Source: JAYEHK01 sp034659475 (GTDB taxonomy: Bacteria; Bacillota; Syntrophomonadia; Syntrophomonadales; Syntrophomonadaceae). From it: DNA of 64,000 nucleotides. Location of the stretch: assembly GCA_034659475.1 (NCBI GenBank), contig JAYEHK010000177.1, positions 1 to 64,000 of the forward strand, read 5' to 3'. Made by a program: the position numbers and the translations under genes. Of this stretch, positions 34,760 to 45,162 are shown piece by piece (positions within the stretch are counted from its first letter, which is position 1; each line of letters opens with the position of its first letter). The notes under the pieces are model-generated. The model saw only the letters and a list, made by a program, of their open reading frames with translations, was not told the origin of the DNA and did not search any database.

Positions 34760-36143
34760 CGTTTCTTTCCTTTTTTTTCTTCATCTTTGCGAAAAACATT
34801 CCATCCGTTTGGTATTTACCTGGGGTGATGGTTAACATACCAATTAATGCATCGCTTCTATCTTTTTGGTCCAGGTTTACCCCTGAAATCTCATCTGCAA
34901 ATCCTTCCAGACAGAATTCCTCATTATCTCTTAAAAAGGCACGTACCATGTTTTCATTTTCCGCTTTATTTATAGTACAGGTGGAATAGACCATATGTCC
35001 ATCGTTTTCAACCATTTGTGCAGCCTTATATAGAAGTTTTCTCTGAAGAATAAGCAATTCACCCATCGCCTCTTCTGTTTGATTCCATCTGGAATCAGCT
35101 CTGCGATTTAAGACACCCCATCCAGAACACGGTGCATCCAAAAAGACATACCTTGCTTTTGAGTTCTGATCCAAACCAAGGATATCTTGCGCCCATCCAT
35201 TAACAATCTTTATTCCCAATCTCTTAGTGTTTTCATTAAGAAGATTGACTTTATGTTCATAGAGATCATACGCTCTGATTTTACCATAATCACCCATGTA
35301 CTCCGCAAAATGCGTTGTTTTGCCCCCCACTCCGCAGCAGAGGTCAAGCAGTATCTCGCCTGACTCGGGGTTAAGGATTGAAGCTGCAAGCATAGCCGCC
35401 TCATTCTGAATATAGAATAATCCATCACGATAAGAAGACAAACGCATTATGCTGGTGGGCATTCTTTCAAGCACCAAAGCCCATGGAGTAAATATAGATT
35501 CCGTTACCTGTACCCCTTCCTGACACAACCGTTCTCTCAGTTCATCGCGAGAAGTTTTTAATAAGTTAGGCCGAATGATAACAGAAGATGGTTTATTCCA
35601 GTATTCCAACATTGCCAAACTTTTTTCTTGTCCCCATTGGTCAAGAAGAGTACTGACCAACCATTCCTGTTGTGAATACTTAACAGTAAGAAACTCACTT
35701 TTCGTGGTTGACGGCAAAGAGAGCTGATTATACTCTTTATTTATTTTTCTAAGCACACCATTTACCACGGGACTTAATCCTTTAGCCCCTTTTTTTCTGC
35801 ATAGTTCCACAGCACTATTCACAATGGCATAATCAGGAACCCTATTCATAAAAATCAGTTGGTATACAGACATGCGCAAAAGATTTCTCACCCACGGATT
35901 CTGCTTTTGCACAGGTTTCTTTAAAAATAGAGCAAGCACCCAATCCAGGTGCTTTACCATACGTATTGAACCATTTACCGCTTCTGTCACAAAGTTTTTA
36001 TCGTTCTGCGACAATTGGCTATGCTTTAAATGTTTATCCAGACTCAGGTTACTATAAGCCCCATTTTCTAACACATCATAAATGATATCAAGGGCGACTT
36101 CCCTAGCACTATCAGCTTTTGACTGGTTTAATGGTTTGGTCAT
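34743..36143 (-). CDS. rsmB: 16S rRNA (cytosine-967-C5)-methyltransferase
   Basis: 466 residues. N-terminal NusB-like RNA-binding domain (about 1-150), then a Rossmann methyltransferase with LDLCCGVGGKTTHFA as SAM site, the motif IV cysteine in DAPCSGWGV and the catalytic cysteine in VYSTCTINKAENE. Typical neighbours rlmN, zinc peptidase and fmt. Confidence 0.95.
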   Translation of the reverse strand: MTKPLNQSKADSAREVALDIIYDVLENGAYSNLSLDKHLKHSQLSQNDKNFVTEAVNGSIRMVKHLDWVLALFLKKPVQKQNPWVRNLLRMSVYQLIFMNRVPDYAIVNSAVELCRKKGAKGLSPVVNGVLRKINKEYNQLSLPSTTKSEFLTVKYSQQEWLVSTLLDQWGQEKSLAMLEYWNKPSSVIIRPNLLKTSRDELRERLCQEGVQVTESIFTPWALVLERMPTSIMRLSSYRDGLFYIQNEAAMLAASILNPESGEILLDLCCGVGGKTTHFAEYMGDYGKIRAYDLYEHKVNLLNENTKRLGIKIVNGWAQDILGLDQNSKARYVFLDAPCSGWGVLNRRADSRWNQTEEAMGELLILQRKLLYKAAQMVENDGHMVYSTCTINKAENENMVRAFLRDNEEFCLEGFADEISGVNLDQKDRSDALIGMLTITPGKYQTDGMFFAKMKKKKERNDEYTE

Positions 36144-36164
36144 TTCGACCTCCTATATCTTGTT

Positions 36165-36845
36165 CTACTCATCACTGCTTCCCATAAATATCATTACATA
36201 GTATAAAAGATTAGCCAGTGCAGTTAATGTTGCTGCCAGATAAGTCAATGCGGCAGCACCCAAAACTCTTTTGACCATAGGAATTTCTTCATTGCTAACC
36301 AATCCTATCTCAGCTAATTGAGCAACCGCCCTGCGAGAGGCATTCAGCTCTACAGGTAGTGTCACCAAATGGAACAAGACGACAGCCGAGAACAGAACAA
36401 TCCCCACAAAAATCAGGTCACTGATATTTAAAAACAGCCCTACTAATAGAATTGGAAATGAAGCAGAGGATGCGAAATTCGTTATTGGCACAATCTTATG
36501 GCGAAGTTCCAGGGGTCCATATTGTTGACTGTGCTGAATTGCATGACCACATTCATGCGCTGCAACCCCAATGGCCGCAATAGAATTATTCCCATATACC
36601 GTTTCAGATAAACGTACCACGTGAGCAGATGGATCATAATGATCCGACAAGGATCCTCGAACCGCTTCCACCTTAACATTTCCACCCATACCGTTCCTTC
36701 TCAACAATGTTGCAGCTACTTCTGCACCACTGTACCCACGGGCAGATTTCACCTGCGAATATTTTTTAAAGGTCGATTTCACCTTAAACTGTGCATACAG
36801 CGAAAAAATAAATGCAGGCAGGATAAGCATCAAATAAAATCCCAT
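36165..36845 (-). CDS. Membrane zinc metallopeptidase (YugP-like, Zn_peptidase_2)
   Basis: 226 residues. One N-terminal membrane segment, the zinc motif AAHECGHAIQHSQ (HExxH) near residue 95, then two to three further hydrophobic segments. The family is common between fmt and rsmB in Clostridia; its substrate is unknown, probably membrane or envelope proteins. Confidence 0.85.
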   Translation of the reverse strand: MGFYLMLILPAFIFSLYAQFKVKSTFKKYSQVKSARGYSGAEVAATLLRRNGMGGNVKVEAVRGSLSDHYDPSAHVVRLSETVYGNNSIAAIGVAAHECGHAIQHSQQYGPLELRHKIVPITNFASSASFPILLVGLFLNISDLIFVGIVLFSAVVLFHLVTLPVELNASRRAVAQLAEIGLVSNEEIPMVKRVLGAAALTYLAATLTALANLLYYVMIFMGSSDE

Positions 36846-36848
36846 TAT

Positions 36849-37601
36849 TTAACCTCCTCTAGCAACGCTCATTAAAGCGGCTTCTACTTTGTTTAAATCT
36901 ACGCTGGTATCTATACACGGTCCATTGGGTCTGCAGTTCAATACACCCAGCACTGGAATCAAACCCGTATCCTGAATCCCAGCAGACAAATCTCTTTCAC
37001 ATGCAACCGCGACAATCACTTCCGGACGAAGCTCTTTCACCCATTTTCTTGCCAGGGTCCCCCCGGTCGCAACTCTAATTTCTGCATGATACTTATTGGC
37101 CAGATTTATCAAATCACCAATGGAACATTTTCCACATTGTTTACAGTTACTAACATCCATAGTGATTTTACGTGGACAGTCTGAATTTTGTAAACAATGA
37201 GGCAGTAATAGTAAGATTTTTTGCCCGGGTACCTTTATTTTTTTTGATTTTACCAGATTATTGTTTACTGCAATATACGAACGTAATATTTTCTGTTTAT
37301 TAATTCCTAATAATCTGCCAACCGAGATCGTAAGCGGAAACAAAACTTCATCAGCAATATGACTTACCTTTTGAAAAAACGATATGTCCTGCCGTTTCAG
37401 AATCATTATCGTAATCCCCAAAATTCCGATAAAAAGAATCCCAAACAATACAGCCACGCTACCCATGACGATGATCATTAACATTTTGCTAATAAACAGT
37501 TCTTTATGTTGAACAAACAGCCAAAATACAAAAGCAATCAAGATGATGACAAGCAGACTAACCCCCATAAGCCCCACATAGACTCTTTTTCTGCTTTCCA
37601 T
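36849..37601 (-). CDS. DUF116 family membrane protein
   Basis: 250 residues. Two N-terminal membrane helices (about 10-32 and 38-65), then a soluble domain rich in conserved cysteines: LLPHCLQNSDCPRK, NCKQCGKCSIGD, VACERDL and LNCRPNGPC. The cysteine pattern suggests Fe-S or zinc binding. Function unknown; it nearly always sits beside fmt in Clostridia, as here. Ends 3 nt before the metallopeptidase start. Confidence 0.85.
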   Translation of the reverse strand: MESRKRVYVGLMGVSLLVIILIAFVFWLFVQHKELFISKMLMIIVMGSVAVLFGILFIGILGITIMILKRQDISFFQKVSHIADEVLFPLTISVGRLLGINKQKILRSYIAVNNNLVKSKKIKVPGQKILLLLPHCLQNSDCPRKITMDVSNCKQCGKCSIGDLINLANKYHAEIRVATGGTLARKWVKELRPEVIVAVACERDLSAGIQDTGLIPVLGVLNCRPNGPCIDTSVDLNKVEAALMSVARGG

Positions 37602-37614
37602 CCAACCTTCCTCC

Positions 37615-38544
37615 TTATTCCAGGATATCTCCCGGCTTTAATTGAAAGCCCTGTAAGAACTCCCTGGATATCATCCTCCTTTTACCGGCTTTTTGTACTT
37701 CCAGAACTTGTATCATGCCTTTTCCTGTCTGAACAATAAATCCATCATTAATAATACGCATTATTTCTCCTGGCGTCCCTTCCGATTCATTTTCAACAAT
37801 CCTTGTAGAAAAAACTTTAAATCGTTCTGATTGAAAAGTTGTATACGCACCTGGCACTGGACTCAACCCTCTAATTTTATTAACAATTGTCGTTGCCTCA
37901 TCGTTCCAGACAATGGCCTCTTCTTCACGGCTAAGACGCGCAGCATAAGTAGCCTTATTAGCCTCTTGCTTACGCCTGGGAATGGAACCACTTTCCAATA
38001 CCGCAATGACATCAATGAGCAGTTCAGCTCCACTTAGTGCCAATCTATCTTCTAATTTTTCGTGATCCATATCCTCTTCGATAATAACCGGAACCTGCAT
38101 AATAATGTCACCGGTATCAAGGCCTTCGTCCATAAACATAATTGTGTTTCCTGTAGTCTTTTCCCCTGCCATAAGTGCCCTTTGAATAGGTGCCGCTCCT
38201 CTGTACTTTGGGAGCAATGATGCATGTACATTCAGGCATCCAAGGCGAGGATAATCAAGAATTTCTTTGGGAATAATCTGCCCATAAGATGCAACCACGA
38301 TTACATCTGTTTCCCATCCTCTTACTTTTTCTATCGCTTCCGCAGACCGAATTTTTTCTGGTTGATATATATCGATCCCTAATTCAGCGGCAAGTTCTTT
38401 TACTGGTGAGGGCAACATTTTCTTGCCTCTACCTTTTGGACGATCGGGCTGGGTAACCACTCCCACAATTTCATATTTTGATTCCCAGAGTTTTTGCAAG
38501 GATGGAACAGCGAATTGTGAGGTTCCCATAAAAAGTATCTTCAA
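37615..38544 (-). CDS. fmt: Methionyl-tRNA formyltransferase
   Basis: 309 residues; formylates initiator Met-tRNA. Formyl-transferase domain with NVHASLLPKYRGAAPIQRAL and the catalytic Asn-His-Asp set (MDEGLDTGDI), then the C-terminal OB-like domain from about 205. Next to def, its functional partner. Confidence 0.95.
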   Translation of the reverse strand: MKILFMGTSQFAVPSLQKLWESKYEIVGVVTQPDRPKGRGKKMLPSPVKELAAELGIDIYQPEKIRSAEAIEKVRGWETDVIVVASYGQIIPKEILDYPRLGCLNVHASLLPKYRGAAPIQRALMAGEKTTGNTIMFMDEGLDTGDIIMQVPVIIEEDMDHEKLEDRLALSGAELLIDVIAVLESGSIPRRKQEANKATYAARLSREEEAIVWNDEATTIVNKIRGLSPVPGAYTTFQSERFKVFSTRIVENESEGTPGEIMRIINDGFIVQTGKGMIQVLEVQKAGKRRMISREFLQGFQLKPGDILE

Positions 38545-38565
38545 ATCCCAATCTCCTCCTGTCTA

Positions 38566-39024
38566 TTAATTGTCATCCCGTTTTACTTCTGTAGCCTTAT
38601 CGGTAATTAAAACACCATGCAGGTGGTCAATTTCATGTTGAAGACACCTGGCAAAAATATCCGACGCTTCATACTCTACCCTTTCGCCATCCCGATTTAA
38701 CCCATGTACTCTGATGCTTTTTGCACGGTTCACCCAGGCAACCACTCCAGGCACACTCAAACAACCTTCTGTCCCTATCTCTTCTCCGTCTTTAAAAGTA
38801 ATTTCGGGATTGACTAATTCAATCAGACCTTCTCCCACATCTACGACAATCATTCGTTTCGAAATACCGATCTGTGGGGCAGCCAATCCTATGCCATCTG
38901 TCGCATACATGGTGTCACTCATATTGTCCAATGCCCGAATTACACCTGCATTGATTTTCTCTACCGGCAATGCCACCTGCTTTAAGACTGGATTTGGTAC
39001 AGTCACAACCTGATACACAGCCAT
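38566..39024 (-). CDS. def: Peptide deformylase
   Basis: 152 residues; removes the formyl group from nascent proteins. The three motifs are GIGLAAPQIG, EGCLSVPG and QHEIDHLHG with the metal-binding Cys and two His. Confidence 0.95.
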   Translation of the reverse strand: MAVYQVVTVPNPVLKQVALPVEKINAGVIRALDNMSDTMYATDGIGLAAPQIGISKRMIVVDVGEGLIELVNPEITFKDGEEIGTEGCLSVPGVVAWVNRAKSIRVHGLNRDGERVEYEASDIFARCLQHEIDHLHGVLITDKATEVKRDDN

Positions 39025-39036
39025 TTTTCTTCCTCC

Positions 39037-41430
39037 TTACATCGTTATTATTGGATTCATTTCAATTTCTATTCGAAGCCCTGCAGGTTTATCCCTGGAT
39101 GTCAGCACCCTGCCCAGGCTATTTAAAAACAACAAACTAGTACTTTTTATAAGCATCTGATATCGAAACCTCCGTCTAATTCTAAAAATAGGACACCGTG
39201 CTGGCCCCAGGACAGTCAATTCTTCCTCGCTGGAATCGGTAACTTCACTGATGAAATCCGTTAAAAAATCAGCAAACTGTACACACTCGTCTTCCAGTTC
39301 CCCACTGATTACGATTCTTAGCAAATAGCAAAACGGGGGATATTGCAATAGTTTTCGATTTTTTATCTCCTGCATATAGAACCCAAGATAGTTTTGACTC
39401 GCAGCCATTTCAATAACTGGATGTTGCGGGTTATAGGTTTGGATAATAACTTCGCCTGGGATAACCCCTCTTCCCGCCCGACCTGCAGCCTGAACAAGCA
39501 GTTGGAAACAGCGTTCACCGGCACGAAAATCCGGTAAATTAAGCATGCTATCGGCATCTATAATACCAACCAGCGACACCCGAGGATAATCCAAGCCTTT
39601 GGCTACCATTTGCGTACCAATTAGAATATCTATGTCGCCACTTTTCATTCCTTCAAGAATCTCAAGCTGTGATCCCTTTTTCTTACTGGTGTCAATATCA
39701 AGCCTGGCAACCCTGGCTCGAGGATATAGTTTTTTAACTTCCTGTTCGATCTTCTGGGTGCCTGCTCCTACCATCTGCAAATGATTGCTTCCACAGTTTT
39801 TACACTTGGATTGAAGGCTTTCCTGATAATTGCAATAATGACACATATTCACCTGCATATCCTGATGGAAAGTCATGCCAACTGAACAGGACGGACATGT
39901 AGAAATACTACCACATTCTCTGCAAATAGTCATGGGTGAATACCCACGTCGATTAATAAACAGGATGGTCTGTTCTCCCGCAGCCAAACGGTGCTGGATT
40001 TTTGATTGTAATAGCGATGACAATACTTGTCCATTTACCGATCTATACGATTGTCTAAGATCCTCTATGATTACTTCTGGAATATCTGCTTCACCAATAC
40101 GCTCTGGAAGGCTTATCAGTTTACTTAACCCTGTCATGGCGCCATAGAATGTTTCCATAGAAGGGGTTGCACTCCCTAACAATAAAACAGCGTCTTCAAT
40201 ACTGGCTCTTTTCCTGGCGACATCTCGCGCATGATATTTCGGAAATTCTTCTTGTTTATAGCTGTTTTCTTGCTCCTCATCCATGATAATCAGGCCCAGA
40301 TCCGCAATAGGAGCAAAAATAGCCGATCGGGGACCAAGCACCAATCGAGCATCTCCATTTCGAATCCGTTCCCACTGATTATACCGTTCTGTTTGTGACA
40401 TACCGCTATGTAATACAGCAATTTCCGGTATTCGACTTGAAAATATTGAAACCAGTTGACGGGTAAGCGCAATCTCAGGAACCAGAACAATAACACCCTT
40501 ACCCTTGTTTAAAGCAACCTGTGCTGCGTGTACATAAACCTCCGTTTTACCGCTTCCGGTAATACCGTACAATAGAAATTCTCTGTTTTGCTCATCATGA
40601 AGTGCAGCGGTCAATATCTGTACAGCCTGTAACTGTTCAAGCGTCAGTTCATAACCAGGGTTATCAATGACCGTTTTATTTCGTACTTTCATTATTAATT
40701 CTTTATTCAGCAATGTCTTTATAGATAATACCGGAAATTCCTTGTGCAGTTGATTTGCCTCAACCTGTCCTGACACAATAATACTGTTGAGGATTTCTGC
40801 TTGGCGCGGCGCCTTCCGCTTAAGTTTTTCAACATCAAATGTTTTATTTAATGCAGGTCCTGGAACATAAGAATATTGATCCAGATAAGGCCTTGCAGAT
40901 TTATATTGACCCGTTATGATCAAATACCCCTCTTTGATTAGCTGCTCTATTTCCTCCTGATCTGACAACGACAGCGCCCTGGTTAGGCTGATTTCTCCTT
41001 TTTCCCATATTTCTTCAAACAGCGATTCATTGAACTCTCGCCCCTTGCTTTTTTCATCATTAAACAATTCCTTAGAAATGCACGGTATCAGGACTTTAGC
41101 CTTTTTCTTTCGGAGACTTGGAGGCACCATCAATCCCAATGCTGTAGCGGGAGAACAAAAATACTCTTCAGACATCCAATAAGCCAATTGTAATAGCGTA
41201 TGATCAAATACCGTTTCCTCATCTAGTAACCGTAAAACAGGTTTCAGTTTTAACATGAGGGCAATCTCATTGTCCTTTATTACATAACCTTCTCTTTTTT
41301 GACCTGCAAAATCAACCAGTACTCTTTTACCAAAAAGGGACTCCTGCTGCATTGATTCAGGAAGGAAATACGTATACACCGGATAATCACGCCCAGTTGG
41401 AATGTCTATTAAAAGTTCGACAGATCTCAT
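39037..41430 (-). CDS. priA: Primosomal protein N' (replication restart helicase)
   Basis: 797 residues. N-terminal 3'-end-binding and winged-helix domains, superfamily 2 helicase with Walker A GITGSGKTEVY, and a zinc-binding insert CRECGSISTCPSC / CHYC / CKNC. The Walker B box reads MDEEQENSYKQ where most PriA proteins have DEEH; the helicase is otherwise regular. Starts downstream of the metK terminator with SD GGAGGGAGG, so it heads its own unit with def and fmt. Confidence 0.95.
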   Translation of the reverse strand: MRSVELLIDIPTGRDYPVYTYFLPESMQQESLFGKRVLVDFAGQKREGYVIKDNEIALMLKLKPVLRLLDEETVFDHTLLQLAYWMSEEYFCSPATALGLMVPPSLRKKKAKVLIPCISKELFNDEKSKGREFNESLFEEIWEKGEISLTRALSLSDQEEIEQLIKEGYLIITGQYKSARPYLDQYSYVPGPALNKTFDVEKLKRKAPRQAEILNSIIVSGQVEANQLHKEFPVLSIKTLLNKELIMKVRNKTVIDNPGYELTLEQLQAVQILTAALHDEQNREFLLYGITGSGKTEVYVHAAQVALNKGKGVIVLVPEIALTRQLVSIFSSRIPEIAVLHSGMSQTERYNQWERIRNGDARLVLGPRSAIFAPIADLGLIIMDEEQENSYKQEEFPKYHARDVARKRASIEDAVLLLGSATPSMETFYGAMTGLSKLISLPERIGEADIPEVIIEDLRQSYRSVNGQVLSSLLQSKIQHRLAAGEQTILFINRRGYSPMTICRECGSISTCPSCSVGMTFHQDMQVNMCHYCNYQESLQSKCKNCGSNHLQMVGAGTQKIEQEVKKLYPRARVARLDIDTSKKKGSQLEILEGMKSGDIDILIGTQMVAKGLDYPRVSLVGIIDADSMLNLPDFRAGERCFQLLVQAAGRAGRGVIPGEVIIQTYNPQHPVIEMAASQNYLGFYMQEIKNRKLLQYPPFCYLLRIVISGELEDECVQFADFLTDFISEVTDSSEEELTVLGPARCPIFRIRRRFRYQMLIKSTSLLFLNSLGRVLTSRDKPAGLRIEIEMNPIITM

Positions 41431-41527
41431 GTTATCCTCCCTCCAATTGAATACAGCGTATACCGCAATAGACCACTCTCTTATTTTTTACAACGATTTA
41501 CAAAAAAGTTCTACTAGCGCTTCCCAA

Positions 41528-41557
41528 ACAAAATAAATAGGCGGGATTAACCCGCCT
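41528..41557 (-). terminator. Terminator of the dapF-metK unit
   Basis: AGGCGGG-TTAAT-CCCGCCT stem followed on the minus strand by ATTTATTTTG. Lies between metK and priA. Confidence 0.75.
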
Positions 41558-41595
41558 TCAAAATAAAAAAATTCACGCTATTATACTACTGTATC

Positions 41596-42786
41596 CTATA
41601 ATCCAGCAGCTTTTTTGATCAACTCCGCTTTATCTACATTTTCCCATTTAAAATCTTGATCTTCTCTCCCAAAATGTCCATAAACAGCTGTTTTTCTAAA
41701 TATCGGTCGTCTTAATTCAAGATCTCTAATAATTGCAGCCGGACGAAGGTCAAAATATTCTCTGATGATGGCAACAATTTTTTCTTCTGCTATTTTTCCT
41801 GTACCAAAAGTTTCTACAGCAATGGAAACCGGATGAGCCACCCCAATTGCATAAGCCAACTGTATTTCACAACGATCAGCAACCCCTGCAGCTACAAGGT
41901 TTTTAGCTACATACCGTGCGGCATAAGCAGCTGAACGATCAACTTTTGTTGCATCCTTACCTGAAAAAGCACCGCCTCCATGTCGTGCCATTCCTCCATA
42001 TGTATCTACGATAATTTTTCTGCCAGTTAACCCACAATCCCCTTGTGGCCCCCCGATAACAAAACGCCCCGTAGGGTTAATAAAATATCTGGTTTTATCA
42101 TCAAGCATTCCCGCGGGAACTACTGTTTTAACTACATTTTCAATGATATCCTTCTCAATGGTTACACCATCAACATCTGGATGATGCTGTGTAGAAACAA
42201 CAACGGTATCAATACGAACAGGTTTATCGTCTTCATACTCTACCGTAACCTGTGTCTTTCCATCCGGACGAAGATAGTCTAAGATTCCCTCTTTGCGAAC
42301 CTGTGTCAATCGCATGGCCATTTTGCTCGCAAGTATGGCCGGCATCGGCATTAATTCCGGCGTTTCATTGGTAGCATAGCCAAACATCATTCCCTGATCA
42401 CCTGCTCCAATGGCCTCGATATCAGCTTCGTCCATTTCTCCCTTTTTAGCTTCGAACGCCTGATTAACGCCCATCGCAATATCACCCGATTGTTCATCAA
42501 GAGACATCATAACCGCGCAGGTTTCACTGTCAAATCCATATTTAGCTCTGGTATAACCTATTTCAGCTATGGTATGCCTTACCACTTTGGGAATATCCAC
42601 ATAACAGTTCGTACTGATTTCCCCGGATACCATAACTAAACCAGTAGTAACCAGCGTTTCAGCGGCAACCCTACTATTTGGATCCTGTGCAATAATAGCA
42701 TCTAAAATAGCATCTGAAATTTGATCTGCCATTTTATCTGGATGTCCTTCTGTAACTGATTCTGAGGTAAAAAGCCGTTTGGTCAA
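41596..42786 (-). CDS. metK: S-adenosylmethionine synthetase
   Basis: 396 residues. Motifs [26 protein letters not shown] and [17 protein letters not shown]. The frame is open seven codons further, but GGAGAGG stands 5 nt before a TTG at 42786 that gives [15 protein letters not shown], the normal N-terminus, so the TTG is chosen. No SAM riboswitch precedes it; it follows coaBC within the operon. Confidence 0.95.
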   Translation of the reverse strand: MTKRLFTSESVTEGHPDKMADQISDAILDAIIAQDPNSRVAAETLVTTGLVMVSGEISTNCYVDIPKVVRHTIAEIGYTRAKYGFDSETCAVMMSLDEQSGDIAMGVNQAFEAKKGEMDEADIEAIGAGDQGMMFGYATNETPELMPMPAILASKMAMRLTQVRKEGILDYLRPDGKTQVTVEYEDDKPVRIDTVVVSTQHHPDVDGVTIEKDIIENVVKTVVPAGMLDDKTRYFINPTGRFVIGGPQGDCGLTGRKIIVDTYGGMARHGGGAFSGKDATKVDRSAAYAARYVAKNLVAAGVADRCEIQLAYAIGVAHPVSIAVETFGTGKIAEEKIVAIIREYFDLRPAAIIRDLELRRPIFRKTAVYGHFGREDQDFKWENVDKAELIKKAAGL

Positions 42787-42834
42787 TGATACCTCTCCTT
42801 TCCCCATTTGTATATTATCTAAATAATCATTTAC

Positions 42835-44037
42835 TTAAAACAAATCTGCAACCTTATCCAATATTTTACCAGCTACATCTTCTTTACTCATCTTCGGCAA
42901 AGAGGTAATGCTTCCCTGTCTGCTGATAAAGGTTACGATGTTTGTATCAACAGCAAAACCCGCCCCTTCCATTGTTACATCATTAGCCACAATAAAATCC
43001 AGGTTTTTACTTGATAACTTCTTCTTTGCATTATCAAAAACATGTTCCGTTTCAGCCGCAAAGCCCACCATGATTTGTTTTTCCAGTTTGCATTTTCCCA
43101 ATTCCTTAAGAACATCTGGCGTACCAACCAGTGGCAATACCAATTCCTGTGATTCCTGCTCCGTTTTCTTTAACTTTTGTCCCACCACTGTGCTGACCTT
43201 GAAGTCCCCTACTGCTGCAGCACCTATAATTGCGTCACAGAGGCTTTGTTTTTGCTTCATAACGTCGCACATTTCATCGGCGCTCCACACCTGAATAAAT
43301 TCCACACCTAATGGAGGGTTCAACGATGAGGGTCCAGATACAAGAATGACCTCCGCGCCTCGTTCTCTAGCTTCGGTTGCTATTGCATATCCCATTTTTC
43401 CGGTCCCTCTGTTGGCAATAAAACGCACAGGATCGATATCTTCACACGTCGTGCCGGCATTGACCATAATCCGTTTACCTGATAAATCTTGCTTTTTGGG
43501 ATAAAGTAAACTTATAATCTGATCATAAATTAAATCAATCGAGGGAAGTCTGCCTTCCCCTGTTACTCCACAAGCAAGTAACCCGGAATCCGGATCCATA
43601 ATTTGATATCCATGATGAATCAGGAATTGAATGTTTTCCTGTACAATTGAATTCCTATACATATTCGTGTTCATCGCAGGAACAACAAGTGTTGTCGCCG
43701 TATTTGCCACGACAACTGTTGAAAGAAGATCGTCTGCAATACCATGAGCCATTTTGGCAATAAAATTCGCAGTAGCAGGAGCTATTACCAGAAGATCAAT
43801 TTCCTCAGCAATTCCGATATGCTGCACTTTCCATTCCCGCGTTTCGTTCCAAAGGTCAGTTACAACTTCTCGTCCCGATAGCGTCTTCAAAGTAAGAGGC
43901 GTAATGAATTTTGTGGCACCCTCTGTCATCATCACAACCACATCAATATCATTCTTTTTCAGTTTACTTACAAGATCAGCGATTTTGTAAGATGCAATTC
44001 CCCCTGTTATCCCTACACCTATCGTTTTCCCCATCAT
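42835..44037 (-). CDS. coaBC: Phosphopantothenoylcysteine decarboxylase / phosphopantothenate-cysteine ligase
   Basis: 400 residues, two steps of CoA synthesis. The flavin-dependent CoaC half (1-180) has GITGGIASYK, APATANFIAKMAHGIADDLL and PAMNTNMY; the CoaB half (about 190-400) has NAGTTCEDIDPVRFIANRG-type nucleotide-binding sequence. Downstream of rpoZ as usual. Confidence 0.95.
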   Translation of the reverse strand: MMGKTIGVGITGGIASYKIADLVSKLKKNDIDVVVMMTEGATKFITPLTLKTLSGREVVTDLWNETREWKVQHIGIAEEIDLLVIAPATANFIAKMAHGIADDLLSTVVVANTATTLVVPAMNTNMYRNSIVQENIQFLIHHGYQIMDPDSGLLACGVTGEGRLPSIDLIYDQIISLLYPKKQDLSGKRIMVNAGTTCEDIDPVRFIANRGTGKMGYAIATEARERGAEVILVSGPSSLNPPLGVEFIQVWSADEMCDVMKQKQSLCDAIIGAAAVGDFKVSTVVGQKLKKTEQESQELVLPLVGTPDVLKELGKCKLEKQIMVGFAAETEHVFDNAKKKLSSKNLDFIVANDVTMEGAGFAVDTNIVTFISRQGSITSLPKMSKEDVAGKILDKVADLF

Positions 44038-44062
44038 TTCACTCCTTAACCGATGTCACATT

Positions 44063-44254
44063 TTATTTATTTAATATTTCAATGCGACCACTTGTAACAT
44101 CATCAAGAGCATTTGTCACCATCGTTGACAAACGATAGTTTTCATCATTTTTAGCTTGTTCTGACAATTCCCTCGCCCTTTTTGACACTGCCACTACCAC
44201 GGCATATTTACTGTTTCCGATTCTAATCAATTCTCTAGTTGTCGGAGGAATCAA
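44063..44254 (-). CDS. rpoZ: RNA polymerase omega subunit
   Basis: 63 residues. IRIGNSKYAVVVAVSKRARE is the omega core, which helps fold the beta' subunit. AAGGGGTGA, which contains the gmk stop, is 5 nt before a TTG at 44254; a GTG at 44263 overlapping the gmk stop is the alternative. Confidence 0.9.
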   Translation of the reverse strand: MIPPTTRELIRIGNSKYAVVVAVSKRARELSEQAKNDENYRLSTMVTNALDDVTSGRIEILNK

Positions 44255-44259
44255 CAAAA

Positions 44260-44850
44260 TCACCCCTTTAAATTATAATATTTTATTCGACATCTCTCTG
44301 CTTGAATGATCGATTGTACATCCCTGACTGCATCATTCAGATCATCATTCACGACCACATAATCATAGTACACAACCTGTAATAACTCTGATTGGCAGGC
44401 AACCAACCTTCTTTCAATGCTTTCCTGGGTATCTTTTCCTCTTCCGCACAGCCTAGATACCAGTTCATCAATGCTGGGTGGCTTAATAAAAATATAAACA
44501 GCATCAGGCATAGTTTTCTTAATCTGCATGGCTCCCTGTATGTCAATTTCCAGCAAAACATCCTGTCCTTGCTCTAGTTTTTCTACTACATAAGGTCGCG
44601 GCGTTCCATACATATTGTTATAAACATGCGCGTACTCCAGAAACTGTTGTTCATCTGCCATTTGTTGAAATTTATCTTTACTAACGTAATAGTAATCCCT
44701 GCCATCAACTTCACCCTCTCTAGGAGAACGCGTGGTAGCAGAGACTGATAGGTTAAGATTGTTTACGTTTTTTAATAACTCTTCCCGGATCGTACCTTTG
44801 CCAACGCCTGAAGGACCAGAAATTACAAATAAAATACCTCGTCTGTCCAT
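44260..44850 (-). CDS. gmk: Guanylate kinase
   Basis: 196 residues; GMP to GDP. P-loop GPSGVGKGT, GMP-binding TTRSPREGEVDGRDYYYV, and the lid region with GRGKDTQESIERRL. Standard position between remA and rpoZ. Confidence 0.95.
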   Translation of the reverse strand: MDRRGILFVISGPSGVGKGTIREELLKNVNNLNLSVSATTRSPREGEVDGRDYYYVSKDKFQQMADEQQFLEYAHVYNNMYGTPRPYVVEKLEQGQDVLLEIDIQGAMQIKKTMPDAVYIFIKPPSIDELVSRLCGRGKDTQESIERRLVACQSELLQVVYYDYVVVNDDLNDAVRDVQSIIQAERCRIKYYNLKG

Positions 44851-44875
44851 CCCTTATTTTCTCGCTTTCTAAAGG

Positions 44876-45139
44876 CTATACATCTTCATTCACTGTATCT
44901 TTTGATGTTAAACGATTAGCCACTGTTTCTGGTTGAACAGCTGAAAGAATAACATGTCCACTATCTACCACTATTACAGCTCTGGTTCTTCTTCCATAGG
45001 TAGCATCTATCAAAACACCCTTTTCTCTCGCTTCCTGAATAATCCTTTTTATGGGAGCTGATTCTGGGCTTACAATGGCAACGATGCGATTGGCAGCAAC
45101 AATATTCCCAAACCCAATATTGACCAATTTGATTTCCAT
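44876..45139 (-). CDS. remA: RemA/DUF370 DNA-binding regulator
   Basis: 87 residues. [20 protein letters not shown] and [19 protein letters not shown] are diagnostic. In Bacillus it activates extracellular matrix and osmoprotection genes; the conserved place beside gmk is shared across Firmicutes. Confidence 0.9.
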   Translation of the reverse strand: MEIKLVNIGFGNIVAANRIVAIVSPESAPIKRIIQEAREKGVLIDATYGRRTRAVIVVDSGHVILSAVQPETVANRLTSKDTVNEDV

Positions 45140-45162
45140 ATGGAATTACCTCCCGTTCTCAT

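Noticed and set aside
42787..42834. SAM riboswitch expected before metK
   Set aside because: The space between coaBC and metK is only 48 nt and shows no S-box core or terminator.
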